Source: Streptomyces hydrogenans (lineage in GTDB: Bacteria > Actinomycetota > Actinomycetes > Streptomycetales > Streptomycetaceae). From it: a stretch of 64,000 nucleotides of DNA. Location of the stretch: assembly GCF_014656075.1 (NCBI RefSeq), contig NZ_BNBS01000005.1, positions 1,217-65,216 on the forward strand. Direction: 5' to 3'. A model generated the notes under the pieces. That model was not told the DNA's origin. It worked only from the letters and a program-made list of their open reading frames with translations, and did not search any database. Of the stretch, positions 1-7,495 are shown piece by piece. Every line of letters starts with the position of its first letter. Position 1 is the stretch's first letter. A program made the translations under genes and the position numbers.

Positions 1-217
1 ACCGACGGCAACATCTCCGTCCGCAAGAACATGGGCACCTACTTCGACGGCGGCACCCACTGGTCCACCGGCTGGGGACGCTTCGTCACCGGCAACGACA
101 TGGGACGACTCTACTTCGCCGACATCACCGGCGACGGCAAGGCCGACCTCATCGTCCACGGCACCGACGGCAACATCTCCGTCCGCAAGAACATGGGCAC
201 CTACTTCGACGGCGGCA
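1..217. repeat. 162-bp period direct repeat inside the VCBS gene
   Basis: Bases 1-55 recur without change at 163-217, an exact 54-codon period. This is consistent with unequal crossing-over or gene conversion between propeller-blade repeats. The rest of the array lies upstream of the window. Confidence 0.85.
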
Positions 218-237
218 CGCTGATGGTCACCCTCTGA
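1..237 (+). CDS. C-terminal end of a VCBS/FG-GAP repeat protein (5' partial)
   Basis: The frame is open from the first base and ends at TGA 235-237, giving 78 visible residues. It reads as beta-propeller repeats with the calcium-binding-like signature ADITGDGKADLIV and the phrase GTDGNISVRKNMGTYFDGG occurring twice. Such repeats build integrin-alpha/VCBS-like propellers and usually sit at the C-terminus of secreted hydrolases or surface proteins in Streptomyces. The enzymatic or N-terminal part lies outside the window, so the function is unknown. Two near-identical copies 54 codons apart show recent internal duplication. Confidence 0.75.
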   Translation, partial: TDGNISVRKNMGTYFDGGTHWSTGWGRFVTGNDMGRLYFADITGDGKADLIVHGTDGNISVRKNMGTYFDGGTLMVTL

Positions 238-298
238 CCCATGCCTCCTCGTCCCCTTGGCCCAACTGACGCAGCTGCCGTCAAGGGGGCGAGGACTC

Positions 299-347
299 CC
301 CCGATCACACGCCGGCCCTCGCATAACGAGCCGGTGTGTGATCGGGG
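299..347. terminator. Strong bidirectional stem-loop
   Basis: Arms 299-315 and 331-347 form a 17-bp stem (core CCCCGATCACAC / GTGTGATCGGGG, one G-T wobble) with a 15-nt loop. It lies 61 bp after the VCBS stop and 31 bp beyond the end of the opposing transposase pseudogene, so it can terminate both. There is no U-tract, as is usual for Streptomyces terminators. Confidence 0.7.
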
Positions 348-378
348 TGGAGGCATGAGTGCCTGATCGAGGTCGTGG

Positions 379-1303
379 TCAGGCATCGGCCATGCGGTCG
401 GAGACGAGGCAGGCGATGGCCCGGTAGGAGGTGGGCAGGATCTCTCGCCGGTGCGTCAGCTGGTCAGCTGCTTCCAGCGTTTACGGTCGGCGAGCGCGCG
501 TTCGACCGTGATCCGCTTCGACGAGTGGCGGTGCCGGGCTTCGTCTCTGGCTGCGTGGACGTGCGGCAAAGCGATCTTGTTCGGTTTTCTGGGCGGCGTG
601 ACCGCCTGGCCGGGATGATCGTGCCTGAGGCCGGGGCAGTCGTCGTCCAGAAGCACTTCCACGTCCGGGAAGTGCTGGAAACAGGCCTCGATGCCTTCGT
701 TGCGGGCGGCGGTCGCATCGTGCATCCGCCCTGGTCGCAGGGCGTCGGTCCAGAGCGTGCGGCCTTGATGGTCGGCGGTGACGGTGGCCTTCATGGTGTT
801 CTGTTTCTTCTTGCCGGAGACGAACGCGCGTCGTCCGCCGCTGCCGGCCAAGGGTCGGCGGACCTGGACCTCAGTGGCGTCCAGCCGCAGCTCGACGCCT
901 TCGGTTTGGGCATAGGCGAACGCATCCGCCAGGGTCCACAGCCGCAGACCCGAACGTTCGGGGACCGCGCATCCGCGTTCGGCCAAGAGCCCTCGTGTCT
1001 CTCCGATCGCACGGGGGACGGTGGAACGGTCGACGCCGTACAACAGGGCAAGGACGGAGTGCGGGAGATCTTGCCGCAGGTAAACCAGCGCGACGACCGA
1101 CCGGTCGACGAACACCAGCCGATGCCGGGCACCGGCCCCGCCCCACGTTTGCTGGCCACGTCGCCCGCGTGCCGCGTGACGGTGGCCCTCGACCACGGCT
1201 GCCACGTTCCGCCCGACTCCTCTACCAAGCAAGCCGGATGCCGCCGGGAGACCCCTGTGAACAGCTGATGCGCGAGGATGTGCCGGTCGACTCTGATCAC
1301 CAC
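379..1303 (-). pseudogene. IS5-type DDE transposase, broken by two frameshifts
   Basis: On the minus strand the pieces read in order: an N-terminal part starting at GTG 1303 (VVIRVDRHILAHQLF...), a shift near 1200-1210 into the long middle part with DRSTVPRAIGE (HTH), LDATEVQVRRP, SGKKKQNTMKATVTADH and GRMHDATAARNEG, then a second shift near 462-466 into the C-terminal tail LTHRREILPTSYRAIACLVS that stops at 379-381. These are the HTH_Tnp_4 and DDE_Tnp_4 signatures of streptomycete IS5-family transposases, about 300 residues when intact. Two frame breaks make it inactive unless either is programmed. I could not define terminal inverted repeats. It is evidence of past transposition here. Confidence 0.75.
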
Positions 1304-1375
1304 AGGCTGGATCACCCCCCCCCTCACCCGGCCCCCCTTACACCTCAATCACGTACCGGCTCGTTAGAGCCTCTC

Positions 1376-1771
1376 TCAACTGGTGAGGTGCCGTCGGATG
1401 AACGGTGCCGCTCCCAGGACGAGCGCGGCGAAGACGGTCAGCCGCTGAAGGCCGGGCTGAACGGCGAGGCTGCTGTGCTGGATGCCGTAGACCGCGTACA
1501 AGTTGGCGGCGAGGTCGGTCGCCAGGATGGCGCAAGCAAGGTCGGCTCCCCGACGTTTGCCCCGGATCAGGAACACGGCGGCGAGCGTGTCGAACAGTGC
1601 CAGCGACGACCAGTAGAGGTTGAGCCACCCCGGTGCCCAGTCATAGGGGTGCAGACCCTGGCTGAGGAGGTCGGTGACGTGCGAGGAAGCGCCGACGAAG
1701 AGCAGGACGGCCGCGATGACGCAGACCGATATGACCGTCCAGCGCGGGGTGTGGTGCATCCATCCGATCAC
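1376..1771 (-). CDS. Small four-helix integral membrane protein, unknown function
   Basis: 131 residues from ATG 1771. Four hydrophobic segments are visible: about 10-27 (WTVISVCVIAAVLLFVGA), 47-67 around LYWSSLALFDTLAAVFLI, 76-92 around CAILATDLAANLYAVYG, and 103-122 around LTVFAALVLGAAPFI. Both ends should be cytoplasmic. No catalytic motif is visible. It lies next to the transposase remnant on the same strand, but separated by a gap, so it is probably transcribed alone. Unnamed small membrane proteins of this shape are common in Streptomyces and I cannot assign a role. Confidence 0.6.
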   Translation of the reverse strand: MIGWMHHTPRWTVISVCVIAAVLLFVGASSHVTDLLSQGLHPYDWAPGWLNLYWSSLALFDTLAAVFLIRGKRRGADLACAILATDLAANLYAVYGIQHSSLAVQPGLQRLTVFAALVLGAAPFIRRHLTS

Positions 1772-2272
1772 GCCGTGGATCGTCCCATCCGCGGGCGCTG
1801 TCCGTCAGGCCGCCAGCCTGCGGAAGCAGATGAGGTGCAGCCCCGTTGACGACCCGGCTGATGACCGGGTCGAGGCGGGCTCGCCGTCCGACGGGCTCGC
1901 GGACGTCGCCACCGTGCGCGGGACGCCGCGATCCTGTTGGCCACCGCCTGACAGAGCTGTCCGACAGGCGGCTCACCCGCGCGCCTTGCGTACGGTACGG
2001 GGCGTCTCCGCCGCGGGTCTGAGGGACGTTCGATTCATCGCGCAACGCGAGCCGCCTCGTCGAGCGTCGCGGACTGTCCCGCTGACCTGTGACAGCGAAC
2101 CTTGCCCGATCGCCACCGAAGATCGACTTCGCAGGTCGGGGATGCCGTGACCGGTCTGTTTCGATGACGTCCAGTGCGACTACCCCCGGCTGTTCCTCGC
2201 CCCTTGGACGCCGTTTTGCCGAAGCGGCAACAGGAGTGGCGGGACCGGGCCACGATGGGTGACGTTGGGCGC
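1772..2272. other. Intergenic, no supported gene
   Basis: About 500 bp between divergent genes. Open frames exist on both strands, but none has consistent streptomycete codon bias, a ribosome binding site or a recognisable family. It may hold decayed coding sequence. No clear regulatory element is seen. Confidence 0.4.
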
Positions 2273-2953
2273 ATGACCGACGACATCACAGCGGGATCGC
2301 CCGCGTCCGACACTTTTCTGCCCGGCGACGGATACGTCGGAGACCCCGCGGTGCGGGCGGAGTGGGACAACCGGTACGCCGACCGGCAACAGCTGTGGAG
2401 CGGCCGGCCCAACGGTGCGCTCGTGGCTGAGGTCGCCGGGCTCGTGCCCGGACGGGTGCTCGACGTCGGCTGCGGCGAGGGCGCGGACGCCGTCTGGCTC
2501 GCGCGCGGCGGCTGGGACGTGACCGCGCTCGAGGTCTCGGGCGTGGCACTGGCGCGGGCGGCGGGGCACGCGCGGGACGCAGGCGTCGACGTTCGCTGGG
2601 TACACGCCGGGCTGACGGAAGCGGCGCTCCCGCCGGCCTCCTTCGACCTGGTCTCCGCGCAGTATCCAGCCCTGCTGCGCACCCCCGACGCCGCGGCCGA
2701 GCGAGCACTGCTCGCGGCCGTCGCGCCCGGCGGCGTGTTGCTGCTCGTCCACCACGCGGGGATGGACACCCAGCACGCGCACGACAGCGGCTTCGACCCG
2801 GCTGACTACGTCTGGCCCTCGATGGTCGCCGCCCTGCTCACCGACGGCTGGAAGGTGGAGGTGAACGAGCAGCGACCCCGTGTGGCACCCGACGGCGGCG
2901 CCGGCGCGCACCATACCGACGACCTGGTGCTGCGCGCGCGACGACTGCGCTGA
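2273..2953 (+). CDS. Class I SAM-dependent methyltransferase
   Basis: 226 residues. ATG 2273 is chosen over an in-frame upstream start because the N-terminal extension is low-complexity and the family begins shortly before motif I. Motif I is RVLDVGCGEGADAVWLARGG (about residues 60-80) with the acidic Glu after beta-2 (VTALEVSGVAL), followed by a motif II/post-I region around FDLVSAQYPAL. This is the TehB-like or generic Methyltransf_25 type. It should bind S-adenosylmethionine and methylate a small molecule, but the substrate cannot be read from sequence. It is monocistronic, with a stem-loop just downstream. Confidence 0.8.
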   Translation: MTDDITAGSPASDTFLPGDGYVGDPAVRAEWDNRYADRQQLWSGRPNGALVAEVAGLVPGRVLDVGCGEGADAVWLARGGWDVTALEVSGVALARAAGHARDAGVDVRWVHAGLTEAALPPASFDLVSAQYPALLRTPDAAAERALLAAVAPGGVLLLVHHAGMDTQHAHDSGFDPADYVWPSMVAALLTDGWKVEVNEQRPRVAPDGGAGAHHTDDLVLRARRLR

Positions 2954-2988
2954 GGCCCTCCGCTCACAACAGGCCCCTCGTCTGGGCA

Positions 2989-3013
2989 GTCTGGGTGACC
3001 GTGCCACCCAGAC
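2989..3013 (+). terminator. Stem-loop after the methyltransferase
   Basis: GTCTGGGTG (2989-2997) pairs perfectly with CACCCAGAC (3005-3013) across a 7-nt loop, 36 bp after the stop codon. Likely intrinsic terminator. Confidence 0.6.
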
Positions 3014-3236
3014 CGGGCTGTGGCCCCTCATCGATCGAGGGTGTTCTCGCTACTTCGAGACCGCGCAGTCGTTCCGGCTCGGGTCCCCGTGAGCCCGCCT
3101 CAACGCCCTGCCCGTTCCAAGGCCACCGACAATCGGGACGGCGTCCAGCACAGCGACTTGGGCGGTCGACCTCGGTGGCACGAACGGAGCAGTGGTCGAC
3201 CGTGGATGGCAAGCGGTCAACGTTCACCAAGGATCT

Positions 3237-3425
3237 TCAGCGTCGCCTCTCGAGGGTGAGGACGGCCTTGGTGATTGACGTGAGTCGGTCGGGGCTGATC
3301 CGGGCTTCGCGGAAGATCCGCCCTGCCTCGAGCCGGGCGAAGGCGCGCTCGACGGGGAAGCGGAGGCGTGCGTGTACTCGGTTGACGGCTGCTTGTCTGG
3401 CGGTGAGGGGCTGGAGGCCGACAAC
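3237..3425 (-). pseudogene. Transposase C-terminal fragment
   Basis: Reading the minus strand to the stop at 3237-3239 gives LTARQAAVNRVHARLRFPVE, then RAFARLEAGRIFREAR and a tail ending LTSITKAVLTLERRR. This is the characteristic C-terminal end of IS5-like DDE transposases (VERAxARLKxWRIxRxAR). The catalytic domain upstream is missing, so this is a scar of a deleted element. The rest of 2954-3532 holds only the terminator and no intact gene. Confidence 0.65.
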
Positions 3426-3532
3426 GGCCGTCGGCGGCGAGGGCCGGGAGCGCGAGGCTTCCCGCAGGAGGCGTTGTCGCGCCAGGTGACGCTGTTGTTG
3501 GGCCGTGCTTCGCCCCCGGGCCGGGCCGGGGC

Positions 3533-3880
3533 TCAGGACCTGTGGGCCGTGAGGCCGGCGGGGGTGTCAGGGATCAGGCGCGAGAGGTCGTAGGCAGCGG
3601 GGAACAGGTCGGCGGCGATGAGCAGGAGTTGCAAGGGCTGATTCCGCAGGTTCGTCACCGCCGTCCTGTACTGCGGGTCGCCCTGGGGGGCGGGGCAGAA
3701 GAGCATGCGCAGGCCGGCCACGTCGGTGAAGGACAGATGTTCCAGGTCCCACAGCAGGTCGATGACGTGGCCCGGTAGCCGCTTCACGGCCGTGTGCAGC
3801 GGAGGCAGGGTGTAGAAGTCGATCTCACCGTGCGGGGAGATGCGGGCGCTGGTGCCGGTGATCGTGGTGGTGACGTTCAT
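3533..3880 (-). CDS. STAS-domain (anti-sigma factor antagonist-like) protein
   Basis: 115 residues from ATG 3880, chosen because the STAS fold begins at once (MNVTTTITGTSARISPHGEID). The central strand-helix reads LWDLEHLSFTDVAGLRML, matching the STAS motif D-L-x-x-L-x-F-x-D-S-x-G-L. The two serines normally at the phosphorylation site are Val and Ala (DVAG), so classical control by phosphorylation by an RsbW-like kinase seems lost. Likely a cytoplasmic partner-switching component or signal-blind variant. A HATPase protein is encoded 400 bp upstream on the same strand and is a natural partner. Confidence 0.75.
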   Translation of the reverse strand: MNVTTTITGTSARISPHGEIDFYTLPPLHTAVKRLPGHVIDLLWDLEHLSFTDVAGLRMLFCPAPQGDPQYRTAVTNLRNQPLQLLLIAADLFPAAYDLSRLIPDTPAGLTAHRS

Positions 3881-4279
3881 GCTGGGCACGCCCCCTTTGG
3901 GGGGTTGATGAGCCCAAAGACGCAACACCCCCGGTTCGCGGAAGAGGGGGTGGACGACGATGGCGGGGCCCGGGTGCCCGGAGTGGGGGCAACTCCCGAG
4001 TCCCAAAGGCTGCCGCCTGTGGCGTCAGCCGGTCTCGTGTCCTTTCAGCGTCGCACACCCATGCCTGCACGCGAAACAGTGAACAGGCCACATTGTTGCC
4101 GCAGGGCAAGTTTCCAGGCCGGTGCGACGCGTCCCGTTCTCGTACCCAGCCGGCTTCTCCACGGTCGGTGGATGGCATGCAGCCCGCGCCCGAGGACAAA
4201 GACAACGTCGGCGTCCGGGGTGAGCGAGAGAGAAGACGGCCGCTTGCGGGAAGCCCCAGGGCGTCGTCACCTTCTGCGC
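3881..4279. other. Intergenic between HATPase and STAS genes, no supported gene
   Basis: About 400 bp. A Cys-rich open frame on the minus strand lacks codon bias and a ribosome binding site. It probably carries the promoter of the STAS gene, but I see no convincing -35/-10 pair. Confidence 0.35.
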
Positions 4280-4777
4280 CTAGGCCGAGTCGAGGGTGTC
4301 GGCCAGGACGAGGCGGACGGTGATGCGTTTGCCGACCGGTTCCTGCTCGACGAACAGTTTCTCGGCGACCGCTTTGATGATCTCCAGGCCGTGCTGGCCG
4401 ACCCGCCCCGGATCGGCGCTCTGGGCCGAGGGAACGGCGGGGTCGCTGTCCCACACCACGATGTCCACGTGGTCGGTGCTGATGCGCAGCTCCATCAGGA
4501 CGGGGCCGGGGGCGTACTTGTGGGCGTTGGTGACCAGTTCGCTGACGACCAGCGCGGTCAGGTCCCGCGTCCGTTGCGACACCGGCAGCCGATGCTCGGC
4601 GCGGGCCCGGTCCAAGAAGGCGGAGGCGTGCTGCCGGGCGGCGGCGATACGGCTTCCCCCTCCGTCCAGCGCGTAGCCGGCGCGCATCAGGAATCTGTCC
4701 AGCACGGACTCGGCACCGCCACCCGGGTCGGCATCAGGTCCCACTGCTCTCGTCCTCGTCCTCGTCCTCGTTCTCAT
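4280..4777 (-). CDS. RsbW/SpoIIAB-like HATPase_c anti-sigma regulatory protein
   Basis: 165 residues from ATG 4777. The N-box helix is TRDLTALVVSELVTNAHKYA (N and H present), followed by strands around LMELRISTDHVDIVVWDSDP (G1-type D-x-D) and the G2-like GRVGQHGLEIIKAVAE. This is the fold of stand-alone serine kinases/anti-sigma factors that bind ATP and a sigma factor or a STAS antagonist. The N-terminus starts with an Arg-Thr run encoded by a (GAGGAC) microsatellite at 4741-4776, so the exact start is uncertain and could lie slightly downstream (MRAGYALDGG). It is upstream of the STAS gene on the same strand. Confidence 0.8.
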   Translation of the reverse strand: MRTRTRTRTRAVGPDADPGGGAESVLDRFLMRAGYALDGGGSRIAAARQHASAFLDRARAEHRLPVSQRTRDLTALVVSELVTNAHKYAPGPVLMELRISTDHVDIVVWDSDPAVPSAQSADPGRVGQHGLEIIKAVAEKLFVEQEPVGKRITVRLVLADTLDSA

Positions 4778-5474
4778 CCACACGGCCCGGTTACCCGACA
4801 GGCCAAGCCCCATGCGACGAAGGCCCACCAGCGCCACCGTCCGAGTACGGCCGGGCCGGGGTGGTGAGGCGCAATCGTCCGCGCACTCCCCGGGCCGGGC
4901 AAGCCTAGACGCAGCGAGGAGACCACGCCCAGCGATGAGGAAACGGCCGGGCCGAACGGCTGTCCGTCGCACACCATATGGTCGGCGGCGTCCGGGGAGG
5001 GGGCCGAGGGCCTCTTGCTCTGTCTGCGCCATGAGCGTCCGGGGGCGGAACGCTTCTGCCTACCGCCGCGAGCAGGCCGTCGGCAGAAGCTGCCGGTCGG
5101 TCCTGCCCGACGGCGCAGACCAGCTGGTCCTGAGCATGTCCACCGTGCCGAACACGGCCATGCGGCACAGGCCCCCGAGACACTCCAGCCATGACGGAGG
5201 AAGTGCGAGAAGCCCTCGGGACACCACCAGCGCCGGCTTCGGGCCATGGGCGGCGTTCGGCGCAGGACCGTGGCGAGCAGAACGACCGCCCCGCGCCCGA
5301 AGGTAGGTACGGGGCGGGGCAGTCTAAGGACCACGAGCCGGCGGCGGGGCGAAGGGCCGCGAGCGGGGGCTCCGACCGCATCAGGCCCGTGTCGTCAGGC
5401 GCCCGCCTTGATCCCCACGCGAGAGGGGCGGTTCCGACGCAGGGGCGTCGGAGCCTGGCGGGAAGTGTGGGAGG
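4778..5474. other. About 700 bp with no supported gene
   Basis: Frames on both strands are Arg/Pro-rich and look like G+C-driven shadows. No ribosome binding site plus coding-bias combination is visible. It may be eroded coding DNA. Confidence 0.35.
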
Positions 5475-5675
5475 TCAGGGCTTCTGGCGGCCTCGGAGGG
5501 AGTCCTTGACGCCCTTGGCCTGCTCCTCCGCCTTGCCCGCAGCCTCGCGCGTCTTGCCCTTGACCTGGTCGGTCTTGCCTTCGGCCTGCATCCGTTCGTT
5601 GCCGGTCACCTTGCCGGCGACTTCCTTGGCCTTGCCCTTGGCCTGCTCCATCTTGCCCTTGGCCTTGTCTGCCAT
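5475..5675 (-). CDS. CsbD family stress protein
   Basis: 66 residues from ATG 5675, preceded by the ribosome binding site AAGGAGA. The sequence is lysine/alanine/glycine-rich and amphipathic: MADKAKGKMEQAKGKAKEVA, a GKVTGNERMQAEGK core and QVKGKTREAAGKAEEQAKG, the hallmark of CsbD. CsbD-like proteins are small, soluble, intrinsically flexible proteins induced through SigB-type general stress sigma factors. The biochemical role is unknown. Nearby STAS/HATPase genes fit a stress-response context. Confidence 0.92.
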   Translation of the reverse strand: MADKAKGKMEQAKGKAKEVAGKVTGNERMQAEGKTDQVKGKTREAAGKAEEQAKGVKDSLRGRQKP

Positions 5676-5756
5676 GGGAGGTCTCCTTTCCTGGGGAACA
5701 TTCATCCACAAGCTAGGGCAGATATGCGGGTTTCGCTCTTCGAGTCGAGGAGCGGG

Positions 5757-6128
5757 TCAGGGGAGGGAGCAGGTACGCATGCAGACCCCCTCAGCGCCCC
5801 CTCGACGGGCGCACCATCTGGGTGGCCCGCGAATACATCCACGACTGGACAGCTGGGGTTGGGGTGCAGGGGCCGGTTCGGGGGCCCAGGTTGGGTGGGC
5901 TGCTCGATCACCTGATCGTGGTCCGAGATAGCTTCCTGGCGCGGCGCGGTGGGACTGGTCGGTCTGTTGGCCGTAGTCGTACGGGACAGCGATGTCGTCC
6001 TTGCCGTCATTGTGGACCTGGTTGATGCCTTCGGCGTTCTGGCCGGAGATATGGAGGTAGGCATCCGCAGGGACGAAAATCCGAGCGCCCTGCCCGGTGA
6101 CACGTCGCTGACACTCGCGACACGTCAC
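5757..6128 (-). CDS. Possible small protein, perhaps truncated
   Basis: 123 codons from GTG 6128. The first half reads like true protein with good third-position bias (TCRECQRRV, then RIFVPADAYLHISGQNAEGI and QVHNDGKDDIAVPYDYGQQ), including a CxxC pair near the start. The second half turns into Pro/Arg/Gly-rich sequence typical of a wrong frame, so the gene may be frameshifted or truncated around 5950. I do not recognise the family. The rest of 5676-6338 has no other supported gene. Confidence 0.35.
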   Translation of the reverse strand: MTCRECQRRVTGQGARIFVPADAYLHISGQNAEGINQVHNDGKDDIAVPYDYGQQTDQSHRAAPGSYLGPRSGDRAAHPTWAPEPAPAPQPQLSSRGCIRGPPRWCARRGGAEGVCMRTCSLP

Positions 6129-6338
6129 CGCAGGTCAGCGCCAACACCGACGTTCTCACGCCAGTTCGCGTGCGGGAACGAGTGTCCGGACGGAACTGGA
6201 CAGCGTCCGGCGGCGTTCCGCCAACGTTCACCGACCCGCTGCGATCTGGGCGCGTGATCGGCTGCACTGTTTCCTGGCCCCCTCAGGGCGGTCAGGAACG
6301 GTGCAGAGACGAGGGCGCGGGGCGGGAGCGGACTTCGC

Positions 6339-6548
6339 ATGATGACGATCAACGTGGGGGTGCTGATGGCGGTCATCGTGGTGCTGCGGCTACGCCGCAG
6401 GACGCAGGCCCGAAGCCGAGTCGAGGAACGCAATACCGCGTTCATCGTCCTGACCCTGGGTATCGTGATCGCACCGACCCCATTGGGCCAGGGCATCTTC
6501 AACGTGCTCAAGCAGCTCGTGAGCGGCGTCTCGCAGGCCGGTACATGA
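6339..6548 (+). CDS. Small single-span membrane protein coupled to the Mrr-like gene
   Basis: 69 residues from ATG 6339 (an ATG also follows at 6342), with a GGGAG ribosome binding site 10 bp upstream. One N-terminal hydrophobic helix (VGVLMAVIVVLRL) is followed by a basic loop and a second, weaker hydrophobic stretch (NTAFIVLTLGIVIAPTPLG). It has no known domain. Its stop codon overlaps the start of the next gene in an ATGA tetranucleotide (6545-6548), so the two are translationally coupled and probably act together at the membrane. Confidence 0.65.
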   Translation: MMTINVGVLMAVIVVLRLRRRTQARSRVEERNTAFIVLTLGIVIAPTPLGQGIFNVLKQLVSGVSQAGT

Positions 6549-7312
6549 GCCCCCGATCACGGCCGGGTACTCGCCGCTCCCCCGCCCCACGCCGGCGCCG
6601 TATGTCTTCCGCCTTCCGACGCCGGCCCGTGCCCAGGCGTCGCCAGGTTTCCTACCGTCGTAGGAGTGCCCCCAGCTGGGAGCAGGTCGGTCTGCTGCTC
6701 CTGGTGCTCGTCGCGGTGTGGAGTCTGGCTGTCGGCGCCGTGCGGTGGCTGGTCGCGCACCCCTGGGTGCCGACCGTGCTTCTGCTCGTCGCGTTGGCGG
6801 CCGGTGGAGTGTGGGTGCGCCGGTATCGGGAGACCGCCCGCTGGAACCGGGTGCGGGAGCAGGGACTGCGGTATGCGCTGCCGCAGATCGATGCCCTGCA
6901 CCACCGGCAGTTCGAGGAGGCCGTACGGGATCTGATGCGTCGCGATGGCTGCCCTGCGGCGATCCGGGTCGGTGGCGCCGGCGACAACGGCGCCGACGTG
7001 AAGGCCACGGACCCGTTCGGACGTCTGTGGGTGATCCAATGCAAGCACCGCAAGGCCGGGCTGTCCGGCTCCGCGGTCGGAACCCCGGACCTGCACGTCC
7101 TCAACGGCACCGGCCGACCCGTCCACAACGGTGACGTCGTCGTACTGGTCACCAACGGCCGCTTTACCGACAAGGCCATCGCCTTCGCCCGCTCCCAGCG
7201 CCTCCACCTCGTCGATCGCCATCTGCTCGCCCGGTGGGCCGGCGGCTCCGACCCTCTGTGGGAACTCCTGAGCGCGGTTCCCTCCCACCGCCGTCGCGCC
7301 TCCGGATCCTGA
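6545..7312 (+). CDS. Membrane-anchored Mrr-type restriction endonuclease-like protein
   Basis: 255 residues from ATG 6545, the start that gives the ATGA overlap. An Arg-rich N-terminus (1-40) is followed by two membrane helices (about 49-69 and 77-91), then a soluble Mrr_cat domain from about 115: FEEAVRDLMRRDG, GGAGDNGADV (D147, D151) and the WVIQCKHRK strand (Q165, K167). Together these form the D-x(n)-(E/Q)-x-K PD-(D/E)xK nuclease core. Mrr proteins cleave modified DNA. Membrane-tethered versions are common in actinomycetes, and their targets are not established. With the small coupled membrane protein it may be a two-gene DNA-entry surveillance unit (inference). Confidence 0.8.
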   Translation: MSPRSRPGTRRSPAPRRRRMSSAFRRRPVPRRRQVSYRRRSAPSWEQVGLLLLVLVAVWSLAVGAVRWLVAHPWVPTVLLLVALAAGGVWVRRYRETARWNRVREQGLRYALPQIDALHHRQFEEAVRDLMRRDGCPAAIRVGGAGDNGADVKATDPFGRLWVIQCKHRKAGLSGSAVGTPDLHVLNGTGRPVHNGDVVVLVTNGRFTDKAIAFARSQRLHLVDRHLLARWAGGSDPLWELLSAVPSHRRRASGS

Positions 7313-7319
7313 ACGCTGC

Positions 7320-7490
7320 CGAGGCGCCATGCCATCAGGTGTCCGAGCGCACGGACGATGGTGGAGTCGGTCGAGAATGTCCCCGTCGATCTCGCCGGCG
7401 GCGTCGGCCGCCGTCTGGACCTGCTGGAACAGGGTGTCCCCAGGTACCGTCGGCCGACCACAGGCTGCGTGAAGCAGTAGGCCCCACTGG
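7320..7490 (-). pseudogene. Transposase remnant (IS5-like), frameshifted
   Basis: Three minus-strand frames together give the N-terminal catalytic region of an IS5-like transposase: LWSADGTW, then DTLFQQVQTAADAAGEIDGD, then FSTDSTIVRALGH, corresponding to the family consensus ending in VDSTIVRAHQHA, where the Asp is the first catalytic residue. At least two frame breaks and no downstream catalytic part remain. It fills the gap between the Mrr gene and the TIGR04222 gene. Confidence 0.6.
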
Positions 7491-7495
7491 CCTCA

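Noticed and set aside
1641..2045. Minus-strand frame overlapping the start of the four-helix membrane gene
   Set aside because: Arg-rich translation, out of frame with the well-formed membrane protein, and with no recognised family.
4025..4270. Cys-rich 81-codon minus-strand frame
   Set aside because: Third-position bias is absent and no ribosome binding site or homologous motif is visible.
4812..5381. Open frames on both strands between the HATPase and CsbD genes
   Set aside because: Basic, low-complexity translations without ribosome binding sites, domain patterns or codon bias.
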